Assembly (NCBI GenBank): GCA_001584585.1
Contig: LSYV01000002.1
Span: forward strand, 587,919 to 651,918
DNA length: 64,000 nt
Origin: Gonium pectorale
Taxonomy: Eukaryota > Chlorophyta > Chlorophyceae > Chlamydomonadales > Volvocaceae
Direction: 5' to 3'
Shown here: one piece after another, positions 1 through 11,444 of the stretch
Numbering within the stretch: the first letter of the stretch is position 1
Layout of the letters: the number at the start of each line of letters is the position of its first letter
The notes under the pieces: model-generated
Seen by the model: the letters and a program-made list of their open reading frames with translations, nothing else
What the model was told of the DNA's origin: nothing
The model's database searches: none
Translations under genes and position numbers: made by a program

Positions 1-1299
1 GTTGCGGCAGGGCCACCACCGCTGCTACCGGTGATGGGCTCGGTTGGGTTCCGCAACGAAGGGCCCAGGAGCACCGCCCAGGCGCTGTTGCAGCTGTTGA
101 GCGGCACAAACGCAGGCCAGGTGCAGGCGCCCCGCGGATCAGAGGCACGTGTAACGTACAATGGCAGTACTGGCGACGACGGGAAGGGCGTGGCGGCCCC
201 CTGGGAGCCCGGGCAGGCAGGTTGGCGGGAAGGATCCCCAGGCCTGCCGGCGCCGCCACAGCACAGGCCTGCGCCGCCGTTGTCGGCGGCAGAGCAGAGC
301 GTCTCGGGGGCTAACTTCCTCTGGCATTTGCTGTCATCGTCGCTGCAATGCAATGGCAGCGGCCCGGCGGCGCCAGGATGGGCCAGTCCTGCACGGGGTA
401 CGGCGGCGGAGTCGCAGGAGGAGGGCCGTGGGCCGTCGGAGGCGCCAAGGAGCAATCCGGTGGCTCTTGGTCTCGACGCCGGCGGCTACGGCGGTTACCA
501 GCAGCTGAAGGCCGAGGCGCCTGCAGCGAAGGACCCCACGAGGGATTTCAGCAGCACCGACGGCGGCCAAGATGACTCCCTCCTGCGGCTGCTCGCCTCC
601 GTCGCCACCCGCCCATCACAGCCTCAACAGGCCACGCCACAGACTGAGCCCGACGGTCCAACCGTGCTGCGGTTCCTGTCCGACGTGCTCGCGCGCCCAG
701 TATCCGTATCCGCGGCTGGCGCCTCGGGCAGGGCCAGTACAGACGGCGGTGAAGCCGCGTCGTGGCCCCACTACGCCGCTCCTGCAGCTGTGGTCGCAGG
801 TGATCGCGCTCCGCAGCCAGGCGGCAGAGCGTGCACCTCCTCGCTACCTCGATACGAGGCAATAGGCAGCCGCTGCAGTGGCAACGGTATGCTGCAGTCC
901 CTGTCCCTTCCGCCGGAGGCGGCGTCGCCACGCGACCACGGGGCCGCTGGCGCTGGGCGCAGTCAGCTGGGGGCAATCCTGCAGCTTTTGGCGACGAGCA
1001 ACGGGGCTGGGGCCAGCGGCAGTGGCCTCAACTGTCTACCGCTGGGACTGCCGCTGGGGCCAGGGCTACCGCAGGTGGCGCAGCCCTCGCCGCCTGCCCG
1101 CCAGGAGCGGCCGGCGCCGCTGCGGCCGGAGGCACCAGTGAAGGCCGGGGCCGACCTGGCCGACGCCCTAGCGCACCTGCTGCCTACGCGGGCCGCTGCC
1201 GGCGCCGCTGCTGGTAACGGCCCTCTGAGCAATGCCCTCCTGTTGCAGTTGCTGCTGGCGGTTGGGGGTCGCGGAGGCACGGCGCTAGGCCGCGGCTGA
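1..1299 (+). CDS. 3' part of an unrecognised Ala/Gly/Pro-rich protein with repeated LLxLL-like helices (partial)
   Basis: The frame is open from the first base of the window to a TGA at 1297-1299, so this is the last exon or part of it; the true start lies upstream. I do not recognise a family. The roughly 430 visible residues are low complexity (Ala, Gly, Pro, Ser, Gln) interrupted by short leucine-rich segments: ALLQLLSG, FLWHLLSS, LLRLLASV, VLRFLSDVL, AILQLLAT, DALAHLLP and, at the very end, LLLQLLLAVGG. These recur every 30-100 residues and are the only ordered-looking parts. Such LxxLL-like amphipathic segments suggest docking to partner proteins, but that is inference. The bias towards GC-ending codons supports real coding. 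The start and function remain open. Confidence 0.55.
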   Translation, partial: VAAGPPPLLPVMGSVGFRNEGPRSTAQALLQLLSGTNAGQVQAPRGSEARVTYNGSTGDDGKGVAAPWEPGQAGWREGSPGLPAPPQHRPAPPLSAAEQSVSGANFLWHLLSSSLQCNGSGPAAPGWASPARGTAAESQEEGRGPSEAPRSNPVALGLDAGGYGGYQQLKAEAPAAKDPTRDFSSTDGGQDDSLLRLLASVATRPSQPQQATPQTEPDGPTVLRFLSDVLARPVSVSAAGASGRASTDGGEAASWPHYAAPAAVVAGDRAPQPGGRACTSSLPRYEAIGSRCSGNGMLQSLSLPPEAASPRDHGAAGAGRSQLGAILQLLATSNGAGASGSGLNCLPLGLPLGPGLPQVAQPSPPARQERPAPLRPEAPVKAGADLADALAHLLPTRAAAGAAAGNGPLSNALLLQLLLAVGGRGGTALGRG

Positions 1300-2595
1300 T
1301 TGTTAATGGCATTGCGATGAGGGTTCTGAGGCACGTTTCCGTATGAAGACAGCAACGCTTTGTGATAACATAGGCGTTGGTGGGTGCAACAAGGGGCCGC
1401 CGTAGCGTTGCTCTGCCCAAGTCATGCCGTGGTGCGCCATGGTGCGCTTTCTTCGCAGGCGACTGGTTAGTTCTGCACTGCGCTGGTCCCATAATTTCTT
1501 TGCTCCTTGGAAGCACTGATGCAGGCGCGGGAATACGCCATGGATTTTGTAGGAAATGGGCCAATTCGGGGCGGGTTTCAGGGCGAGGAAGGTTAGATGT
1601 GTGAGAGTTACACGCCTGACTGGGCAGTCGTGCTGAGGAAGCACTCCAGGCAGCCTAATCGGGGGGATCGGGCCTTGGGGCCAACCGTCGGCGCATGCCT
1701 CTTACACCTGAATCAATGATACGAATGGGGCAGTACCGGATGAAGCTGGGGCGTCGCGCGGAAGCGCTGCAAAGGCTGAGGTGTGGGCCTTGAAGTTATA
1801 CCCAACCGCTGGTGGTCTATTCGGATTGGTTTCCTGCGGTTATGGATGCATCCAGCTGAGGACGGTCCTCCTTGCAACAAGACTGCTGGAAGCGCTGCAG
1901 GGCGTTTTTATGCACGTGTCTATGTGGGAGCGATGCGGTAATGAATCTGGGGGGGGGGGCGGTCGTATGCTGTTAGATGGCGGGCGGTCCGCTGGTGGAT
2001 GGCGGGCGGGCAGCTTCACGAAGCTTGTGGTTCTTGGGCGGGATCTCAACGAATTGAGGTTCAACGTGATTGCCGAGCGTGTGTAGTGCTGTCATTTTAG
2101 TTACTATCTCAATGACACGGGAACCACGGCGTGTAGGGCTTCATCGCTAGGGCATTTGGCTTGGCAGCCGGCAGTGTGCGTTGTGTTAGGGTTCTGTTAG
2201 TGTTCCGTGTATTGCATGCTGGTCCACGCCCGTAACCAGTCGGGTGAGTGCATCTGGTACCAGTGTCTCCTACGGACGGAGTTGCTTGTAGCGCTTGACG
2301 CTAAGTCTCGCGGGGCGATGGCTAACGCCAACGTACATTCTTGCATTCGTATCCTGTACCGTCTCGCCAATTGAATTTGTCCTTTCGCTGTGGTACGTCC
2401 CTCAGCGCCTGGCGTGTACCGCTGGTTCCCGTCTGCCGATTGCAGAGTGCCCCTCTCACTCTATGGTGGAGCTGGCGGTGCATTGTGCACCTGGGACACG
2501 GCGTCTTTGGCAGGTGTTTGCTTTTTGATAAACTCAATATGCGCCTTAATGAATTGGCGGCACTGTCGCTGTACCTCAAACCTTGTATCTGTACG

Positions 2596-2600
2596 TGTAA
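2596..2600 (+). terminator. TGTAA polyadenylation signal for the gene ending at 1299
   Basis: This is the first TGTAA on the + strand after the stop codon, implying a 3' UTR of about 1.3 kb. Confidence 0.35.
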
Positions 2601-2618
2601 ACGCATGGGCACGAAAGA

Positions 2619-2623
2619 TTACA
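2619..2623 (-). terminator. TGTAA polyadenylation signal of the IND1/NUBPL-like gene
   Basis: TTACA on the + strand is TGTAA on the - strand. It is the first one downstream of the stop codon at 2986, giving a 3' UTR of about 370 bases. Confidence 0.45.
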
Positions 2624-2985
2624 AGCACCAGCGTCTCAGACGCGCTGCTCCATGGAGAGGCGGCGGGCAGCGTCGAGCCTGCCAGCACATAGTTACGACA
2701 GTACGTACGCTGAGGGACACAGCCGTACAGCTATATGATCGATATCAGGATGCTTGATATCAAACGACCTAGCCTGCCGTTTAGCATGGACCCTCACAGC
2801 CTCCTTCTGGAGCACGTTGTGTAGCCAGGCAGACACATACAAAACTTCTCATGCGTTCCCTTCCCCTTTTGTTGCCATCCGTTGTATCGACATGTATCCG
2901 TGGTATGGTAGAGGGAGACCATTTCAGGGTACGGTCTCCCCTGTTTTGGGCCTGGTACAGCTCCGCAAGATCTCATGCACCTTGC

Positions 2986-5900
2986 CTACTCGACCGTGAT
3001 CGTGGGCCCGGCCGTCGCGGCGCTCTCTGTTTGCTTCAGCCGGGCAAGCAGGCGCTGCGCAGTAGACGTGTAGGCGGCCGCGAGCGCTCCCCGAGGGTCG
3101 CTGGCCACCACCGGCGTCCCCGCATCCGACTTCGCCTGAATGTCGACGTGGAGGGGTATCTGCACATGAGGGACGCACCGTTGCTTAGGACTTACGCAAC
3201 AGCTCATGTCCGTCCTGTCCGCTACCTGCAAACGGGTGCACAATCCAGCGTGACTACTGCCCGATGCGGTATGGGCGATAGGAGATGCACAGGATCAAGC
3301 GAGGGACTCCAGCGCCCTGCACCCAGTTCCCAGAAACCGGCACAGAGATTGACAACGCCCCTGGGGTAACCCTCGGACGCTCGGAGCTCGAGGAAACGCC
3401 CAAGCAACCGATAAGGACCCTGGATCCTTGAAGCCAACCCTCCAGGTCCATGTGAGCTCACCTGCCCTAGCACCTCCAGCCCGTACTCCTGCGCCACCCG
3501 CTGGGCCCCGCCCGACCCGAAGATGTGCTCCACATGGCCGCACTTGGAGCAGGTGTGGTAGCTCATGTTCTCCACCAGACCCAGCAGAGGCACGCGCATC
3601 TTGAGGAACATCTGAGCGCCACTGCGCACGCCGGCGCCACGGGGACGGTTATCAGGGGATGAGAAACTAGTGGCAGCAGGCACAAGGCCAATGCGCTACT
3701 TGCGTGGAAGCAGAGCACATGCCTACTTGGGCATGACTGCAAGCATCTGTCGAGCCTGTACGCGTCCAGCGCTGTGGCGTGGGTATCGTGTTGGAGGCTG
3801 CCCCCGAGAGCACGCGTGCGCACCTTCACACCGACACGCAGGTCCAACGGCATGAGCGCGGCAGGGACATGGGCGCGGGGACGGCTGGAGTTTCCGCACA
3901 CAGGCCTCCTCCGCACATACGCAGCACACCCACAGCACCCTGCCCGTACCAGTGCAAACCCGCTGCCTGGCTCCCTGCAGCCCTGCCGGCGACCCGCTCG
4001 CACAATAGCACCCGCGCCTCCCCAGCCTGCAACAATCCAGCTGCTCCAATGGCCCCTGAGAAAGACCCTCGCGGCCCTTCCGTCCAAGGTTCTCCATGCA
4101 TAGCACCGCTCGGCTCTGCGTTTCCTCACATCGACGACGCCGTTGCTTCCCTGACGTGCCCTTTGCCGCTGGCTGGCGTGCCCCTCCACGGGCCCTACCG
4201 GCGCACGTCGATGAGCGCCACGTCCTGAGGGGTGGACACCAGCGCTGCGCCCGACAGCGGGATGCGCTGGCCCAGGTTGATCTGCGCATCGCCCGTGCCT
4301 GAGGGCCGCGGACGCGTGGCCGGGGCGGAGGGGGGGCAGGGCAAGACCGGGGTGCAATGAGGACGGCCGGGGCGCGCTTAGGAGGGCACGCGATTGGAAA
4401 GAAGCATCATCAGGCGATCACCGCCAGATCTTACCCAGGGAGAGCGATAGCTGTGCTACCGGCGACCTCATGCAACTGGGCGTAGTTGCCCTGAGGGCCG
4501 CACGTCCATAGTAGGACGCCGGAAAACAAGGGCAGAAACTGGCGGGCCATGACACGCTGGCGCCGCTCTCACCGCTGGTCTGCGAAGACGCACACACCAA
4601 AGCCCGCCCATCGGGCGAACGCCCTCCACCCCGGTGCCCTCAGCGACCGCCCGGCGCACCACCCGAGCCGGCCCAGTGCGCCCGCCCAGCATCCCTCCTC
4701 CCACCGCTCATCGCTTGCAGCCGCATCCCCCCAGCCGCACCCACGCCGGGCGAGCATGAGCACCACCCGGCAGCATCACGAAGCCACCCGGCGCACACAC
4801 CCGGCGGCATGTCCACCACCAGCACATCCAGGGGGCCCCAGTCGGTGCCGAACAGCATCTTGTCAAAGGCGTTGTTGACCATGGGCCCGCGCCACACCAC
4901 CGGCTCGTCGCCCTGGCACCAGCAACATACGCAGGCAAAAGGGGCATTGTTAACGGACCCATGGGACGGCGGAGGCCGGAAGCAGAGGGCAAAATGCTTG
5001 CCGCTGCTTCGGGAACCTACTTGTGTGGTGTCAAGGAACAGTTTGGCTAAGGCAGACAAAGGAGGAGAGTGTGTCACTGCGTGTGTGTGTCTGTGTGCGT
5101 GCGGGAATCACATTCCAGGGCAAGTGGGGGCGCAGAGCAAAGGCAGTGACAGAGGATGAGGGGGCACCCTGCGCACAGGAGGAGGGCTACAAGAACGCAA
5201 CTGACGCGCTTGGGAGTGGACCAAACACAACGACCACACCCGCAGGCGCGCGGCTGCAATGGTCTCCTGCGTGAGGAAGCGTGCTTGCGTATCCCTCGCT
5301 GCCTGACTCCCCCGGATTGGGTACTCGTTTGGCCACGATAACATAGCCCCCGGTGTACCGTCCCCTTCCTGGCAAGTCGCGCTGCCGCACCTCAAGGAAA
5401 AACCCGAAGGACATTGTCTTAACTCGGTAGTTCTCCTTGGGCAGCATCAACGGCGACGGGCCTGTCCATGGGAACGGCGCGACATGCATGCGGCGGAGTG
5501 GCGGGGCTGGGTGCGGGGTCCGCGGCGGGGTGAGTGGCGTGTGGAGGGTAAGAAACCCTAAAGGCACCACGCGGTCGCAGTTGCACTGACCCATTACCCG
5601 GGGCTTGTAAATCACACGAACTTGAGCGGACCTACACTGACCCACTGACTCAACCCTCGTGTGGTATGCCTGATTTCCCCGTCCTGACTCATTGAATGGC
5701 CCTTTCTGCATCCCAGCGGCAGCGTAGCGCACCCATCAAATGCAGCCCGCAGCCCAGCGCGACCTGTGGACTGCCCTGATTATGCCCATACGTGCGCAAA
5801 TTGTACGAGAGGCTGCAAGGCCAGCCCCGGCGCGTTGCAGCTTGATTACTGCTTGCGTATCGTTTCAGCCCGCTCGTCCGTCCGCCCACCCCCATGATAT

Positions 5901-6639
5901 GCGCATGCTAGTCCCTAATGCGTCATAGCCTCCCGTACAACGCAGGCCCACAACCCGGCCTGTCCCAAGCTGACGCACGCACCGTGCTTGTCCACATGTG
6001 GCTTGCCCCTGAGATTCATGAGGATGGGGATAGACGGTCCGTGGATATCCGCATCCAGTAGCCCGACACGGAGACCCAGACTCGTGGCCATGGACACAGC
6101 CAGGTTTACTGGAGGGGCCATGACGTTACAACGGTACGGGAAATCCGCCATGTGAGGAAGGGCAGAAACGACATGCGGATTTTGGGCAGGCCAGCAGGAG
6201 CAGGGGAGACAGCGGAAGGGGGATCAGGGGGTGGTTGGCGCCGAGCGCTGACCGAGGGATGCATCGCAACACCGATGCTCTAGGTCCGATGATATGCCGG
6301 GGTTCTGAGGACCTGGACCTGGTATACGGCCGGGTTGTCCTTTCGGAAGCCAGAGGGAGTCATGCTAGGAAGGGCAGTCCCCACCAGAAGCGTGCCCTGC
6401 CCCAGCGTGCCAGGCGCACCTGCCGTCGTGGATTTGCCCACGCCGCCCTTCGCCGATGTAATGGCGATGATGTGCTGCACATCCTTTAGCCCGAGCTTCT
6501 TCTGCTGCTGTTGTTGCTGCCGCTGCGGCCCCGCCGCAGCGGCAGTAGTGGCAAACCTCCAGACGCTGACGGAGCCAGCGGCGTAGGCGCCCTCCAGTGA
6601 TAGGGTACGCCTCGCGGTACTACATAGCATCGTCAACAT
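2986..6639 (-). CDS. IND1: IND1/NUBPL-like P-loop Fe-S ATPase, mitochondrial complex I assembly factor
   Basis: Seven exons on the - strand (6420-6639, 5983-6108, 5391-5461, 4801-4912, 4199-4298, 3462-3621, 2986-3159) join in frame to a 320-residue protein, the size of human NUBPL. The N-terminal 45 residues are Arg/Ala/Ser-rich, a likely mitochondrial presequence, followed by a Gln run. The deviant Walker A of the Mrp/NBP35 family ([11 protein letters not shown]) spans the end of exon 1 into exon 2. [11 protein letters not shown] and VVDMPPGTGD give the switch and Walker B regions. Exon 6 carries the CSKC (CxxC) pair that binds the transferred Fe-S cluster. Family knowledge: IND1/NUBPL delivers 4Fe-4S clusters to complex I in the mitochondrial matrix. 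The gene is divergent from the mTERF gene. Identification is strong; exon edges may be off by a few bases. Confidence 0.9.
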
Positions 6640-6904
6640 GGTGCGGTTGTCTGCCTACGTCGAACGCAGTCCTGCCCTGCCCCTCATTCTCCCGCTCAAG
6701 ATAGGTGTCGATTGTACCAAGGCGGCAACGGAGCTGTTGCGACTGCTGATGTCGCTCGATCTCACCGGCTGGAGCGCTGGACGCTGAACTGGCGCGGTTG
6801 ACGGTTAATTGGCTTGGAACGACATCGGAACTACATCGAAGCAGGATGCCGATGTGGGCGCAAGCGTTACACGGATTAACTGTACGTGTTCTTGCACTGC
6901 CCCT
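6640..6904. promoter_or_regulatory. Putative bidirectional promoter between IND1-like and mTERF genes
   Basis: Only 265 bases separate the start codons of two divergent genes, so both 5' UTRs and both core promoters must lie here unless they overlap coding sequence. No clear TATA box is visible. Both products are predicted to act in organelles, which makes shared regulation plausible but not shown. Confidence 0.45.
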
Positions 6905-9900
6905 ATGGTGCGGCTTCTATCAAGCTGTAATCGTCGTCAGACGTGCACAAGAGGTCGCGATGAGTCCTTATATGCGGTGACTAGGTGTCACTGGCCATGC
7001 TCGAATCAGCGCCCATCTCACTCTCTCCTCTCGCGGGCTGGCTTGAGCATCCCAATTGGGCCAGTCCCCCGACTGCACGGTTCCCAGCGCTTGGCTAGAG
7101 TGAATGCTGTTGCCAGCGGTAGCGAACCGCCCCCGGAACCTGTACAAAAATCCGTGCAAAACCCGCTAGAGCAGCTGCGCATCACTACTGACATCAAGCG
7201 TCGAAGCGAGTTGCTGCGGGAGCTCGACAGCACGTGGAGCGAGTGGGAGGAGCGGTACGTGCCGACGCCAGCGGAGGAGGCGCTGGCAGATGAGCTCGGG
7301 ATGGGGCAGTCAGCGGTCATGCTGGCAGCTGTGCAGGTGGGTGCGTTCGGGGGGCTCTTGCGTGTTTGCAACCTGTCGCCACGACGCGGCAGGTGGTTGA
7401 TCATAGGCCTTTCATGTTGACGATGATGTACGGCGGTGCCGCTTCAGACATCGGGGTCTGGCGCATCCCCCATACCGCTCCCCGTATGTTTGGAGCCCAG
7501 CCGATGTACCACCGCACATCCTGCCCTCTCCCTCGGCCCATGCTCCCGAATACGGCCTGTCACCAGCACTGTCCCCTTTGCCCAACCCCTTAGAGCCCGT
7601 TCCTGCCATCTTGCACGCCCGCCGCGGCAACCGCCATCGCAGAACCCGGGTATGTCGGCGCTCGACGCGGGTTTGCAGGTGCGGCCAGCGCTCCGCTCGC
7701 TGCGTTCCGCGGGCCTGAGCGCGCAGGAGTCGTGGTTCCTCGTGGGCACCTCGCGACCGGCGCGCTGGCGTCTGCTGGAGGACCCCGCCGGCCTGTCGCG
7801 GTGGCTGGACTTCCTGTCGGTGTACGGCATGAAGCCGGTATGGCAGGGTTAGGGATGGAGGGAGGAGCACGGCAGATGCCCCCGGGAACTGTGGGGACGT
7901 ATGGTCTTGGGTTGCGCGGCAGCGTCGTGGCGGTGTGACGACGCGCCCCTGACGTGCTTGTGATGGCCACACACTGGCGTCGGGGCTGTCGCCTCGCCAA
8001 GAAGCTCGATGCTGCCTCTTCCGTGTGAGTAAAGGCATGCAACGCCCCGCCCCAGGCCGGCAGGGCCGCCCTCGCCACCTCATCGGCCACGCAAAGTAAC
8101 CGCATGTGCCCTCGCCCCCTCGCTCGCACGCCCGCAGCGTGACATCCAAAACTTCCTGCTCCGTGCGCCGCCCGGCTTCCTGGGCAACACCACCCTCTAC
8201 CAGGTGGGATGGACCCTGGCAGCCGGGTGGGCTGGGGCAAACTGGCTTGGGGAAGGGTGGCCAGATCAAACGGCTGACCGCATGACACGTTTTTCGTGTC
8301 ACTGGCAGCTACACCACTTACGGGGGCGCGATTTGGTATCAATTTAATTGCGGCGCTTCGCTACGCAATTGCCAGCAGGTCCCCCTGGCAATGCCCTGTC
8401 AAACCACCTGCCTCCTGCCAGCCCGGATCCGCATCGGGGAGCCACGCGTCAAGAGCCCCTCTCCGCATCGACACTGCCTTCCCTCCGAACCTCTCCCTAG
8501 GCTGGCTCCGTTGTAACTTTCCTCAAGTCGCTGCGCCTCTCCGACGACCTCCTGGCCACCCGCGTGTTGTGCGTGTGGCCGGGCCTGCTAGGGCGCGAGG
8601 TGGAGGCAGAGCTGCGCCCGGTGGTGGGCTTCCTGATGAGCCTGGGGCTGGAGGTGGCCGACGTGGGGCGCGTTGCGGTGCTGTGGCCGGAGCTGCTCAT
8701 GTGCAGCGTGGAGGGGCAGCTGCGGCCGTGGGTGGACTACCTGCGGGGGCTCGGGTGCACCACCCCGCAGGTGCGCCGAGCACGGGGATGGGGATGGGGG
8801 CGGGGGCCGAGCGTGTGCTCGGGTGTCGAAAAGAAAAACGCATACGACGAGCATAAACGCGAAGGTAATGGCGTCATTGTGTACAGTTGTAGGAGTGTGG
8901 GTACCGAACTGAACATTTGCATGCCAGCATCGGGAGCACGGGTTTGAGTGGGATGGGGTATTGTGGGCATGCATGGGGTGAGTGGTGAGGGGTCGGGGCA
9001 CGTGGGGCGGGTCAGCGCGGCGTGGCGGGTGCTTGCCACGGCGTCGGTGCAAAACGGGGTGCTGCTAGCGGGAGGGGAACGCGCATGCTCGTGCACGAAA
9101 TCAAACGCAGAGCAAAGGCTGGGGGAACGTGTGGGAGACGAAGGATCCACCTTTGCGCCCTGCGCTCAGCCAGGCAGCCGCACGGTAAGAGGACGGGCTT
9201 TTATTCGAGAGAGGCCAAAGCGCGCTGTTTTCCCAACGACTCATGACCGGCCTACCGACCAGAACGGGCCCGGCCATAACCCCGATGCCGACCCGGAAGT
9301 GCATCATGAACTCCTGACAAACTCCCTTCAGGGCCTTATTGCGACGTCCTGTTATGGTCACTTACCTGAGTGACCCCGCCCCGTTTGAGTGTAGAAGCCG
9401 CGTCGCGGTCGGCCCCAAAGCTCCACCTTATCCATGCGCGGACTGGCCGCCTGCCCATCATGGATCCCCTCCCCTCGCCTGCCCGTTCCTTTGCCGTAAT
9501 CGAAGCCTCGGCCCCACGTGACACCGCAGGTCGCCGACGTCATCTGCCTGTGCCCGCATTTGCTGGGTTTCTCGCCCGAGGAGGTTTTTGGCGGCGTGCT
9601 GCGTGCGCTGGAGGGCGTGGGGCTGGCCCGACAGGACGTGGCGCGTATGGTGACCAGCAGCGTGGCCTTCCTCATCGCGCCCTCCGCCTCAGCCACCGTG
9701 GCTGCCGCGCTCGAGTGCCTGCTGCAAAACGGCTTCTCCAAGGAGCAGGTGTGTGCTTACGAGCGAGGGTGGCGGATGCGCGGTGCAAGCCTTGGTCCGG
9801 GCGCAGGGGGGCGATCGCCGCGCCTCTTGGCTCCCGCCTGCCGAGCTGCGGGGGTCTCATTTGCTGCTCGGGCGGACGGGCGTCATGCCTCGTCGCCAAA

Positions 9901-11444
9901 GCTCTGCTAGTCAGGTTCGTCTGCGATTCCTCTCCCTGTCGTGCTGCCTGCCTCATGCTTGCGCCTTCCGCAGTTGGGAGGCTGAGGCACAACACGGGCA
10001 GCATGAGAACCGTGAGGCACTGCCAGCACGGGTCCACTACTGTAACACTGTGATTTATCCTGTCGCCTAGGGCAGCTGCCATCACCAACTTGGCCGCCCC
10101 GCGCCTCTCCGTTTGGCGCCTGCGTTCTTATCCTGCGGTCGCCTCCGCCTCCTAACCTATCTGCAGGTTCGCGAGCTGGTATCAGCTCGCCCCGAGCTGC
10201 TCGCCTCCAAGCCGCACGACCTGGAGCGCAGCCTGCGCTTCGTGCGGGAGACCATCGGCGGGGACACGGCCACCGTGATGGGCTGCCCGCTGCTGCTCGC
10301 CAAGCCGCTGGGGCAGGCGCTGGGGCCGCGGTACAGGTGGGCGGAGGTGGTGGCGAGGCGTGCGGCCAGTTCTTCGTACGGGTTGTTTGGTTGGGAGCGG
10401 CGGCTTTGCCCTCTGTCCGTTAGGTTTCATGCCCCTTCGGCGAACTGGAAAGCTGGATTGAGGCGCAAGGCGTTACCGTGTTAGGCTGGGAGGCCCTGTC
10501 ACTTGCCCAGGTTTGTTGTCTCGTGTGATTGTCCATTCGCAGCTTCATCCAAAAGCGGGGCCTCGCCGACAAGTACATAGCTGCGGACGGCATTAGCTTC
10601 GAGGTGAGGCGTGTCAGGCGACATGGGCATGTTTGGGTCGTCCACTTCTCGTGGCCTGTGGGGCGTCGAGCTGTGCCGGGTCAAGTCCTCCCGTAAGGGG
10701 GGAAATCATGGTCTCGGCCCATAAGACCACCCCGTTTCGTTGCAACTGCAATATCTCCTCCGTCCCCAGTGGTTCTGATTGCAACCCCGCCTCTTGGGCC
10801 CCGTTTCACTGCCACTTCCGGCCACCCCAGTTTTACAAGCTGCTGACGCTTTCCGACGATAACGAGTGGTGCAACTCAGCGTCAATGAGTACCAGGGCTT
10901 CAAGCTGGTGGGTGGGACCCTGGCATCCCCAGGTCCGGTCTCGACGGGCTTTTACGGGGGCGCCCCACGTCAGCCGGCATGCAGCACCCCACGCGGCGGC
11001 CAGGGCAGGGCAGGGCGGCAGAGCGTGGGTCCACCGGGCCGGTCATCCCATTTATCGTACCGCGACATAATGTCCAAGCAGTCAAACATCGTCGTTATCC
11101 CATACGCAACGGCTATGAGTTGTAGACTCGCTTTGATGGCTCGCTGATACTGCCGTGACAATGGTGCCCCGGGCAAAGTAGGATGTGCCCTGCCCCCGTG
11201 CAAGCGGGGCGGGTTGGTGGCCACATAGAAGGTTCGGGCCGCTCACCACTGTCCCGTCCGTCTGCCGTCCGTATCCAAACGGTCGCATGCGAAGTTGGAC
11301 AGACGCATGCTTGTAGAGGTGTATCCCATGAACCTGTACATCCTCCAGGTATGGGACGAGGAATATAGCCTCAAGCTGCACCAGGAGGCGGCCACTGAGT
11401 TCCAGGAGGAGCTGAAGAAGCTGGGCATCTACGAGGGAAGCTGA
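6905..11444 (+). CDS. mTERF-domain organellar transcription/RNA factor
   Basis: Nine exons (6905-7336, 7643-7837, 8138-8203, 8501-8770, 9530-9748, 10167-10336, 10543-10603, 10831 to about 10907/10911, 11349-11444) give about 529 residues. The ATG at 6905 begins an Arg/Ser/Cys-rich stretch (MVRLLSSCNRRQ...) that looks like an organelle-targeting peptide. Exons 4-6 contain typical mTERF repeats of about 35 residues with a leucine/proline signature: VLCVWPGLLG, VAVLWPELLMC, VICLCPHLLGFS, LVSARPELLASKP, MGCPLLLAKPLG. The tail LADKYIAADGISF and VWDEEYSLKLHQEA also fits the family. mTERF proteins bind organellar nucleic acid and act in transcription termination, splicing or translation; Chlamydomonas MOC1 is the known algal example. 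Whether this one is mitochondrial or plastid is unclear. Exon 8 has a reading-frame ambiguity. Confidence 0.8.
8823..8877 (+). repeat. Dispersed repeat, copy 1 (mTERF intron 4)
   Basis: The core AAAACGCATACGACGAGCAT lies in the intron between mTERF exons 4 and 5. It matches copy 2 at 45178-45231 apart from about six transitions. Confidence 0.75.

Larger units (their letters stand above)
1300..2985. other. Convergent 3' untranslated region between two genes
   Basis: No credible coding region is seen here. The stretch separates the stop codon of the + strand gene ending at 1299 from the stop codon of the - strand IND1-like gene at 2986. It is richer in T and A than the flanking exons, as expected of 3' UTRs. 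A run of ten G residues lies near 1950-1960. TGTAA polyadenylation signals of the two genes face each other at 2596-2600 (+) and 2619-2623 (-). Confidence 0.5.

Noticed and set aside
1950..1960. Poly-G run, with similar homopolymers near 49325 (C) and 50845 (G)
   Set aside because: Ordinary homopolymer tracts in introns and UTRs; they may be sequencing-length artefacts and carry no clear signal.
7412..8342. - strand open frames of 296 and 250 codons opposite mTERF exons 2-3
   Set aside because: They lie opposite coding exons and introns, contain no recognisable domain, and are explained by GC skew.
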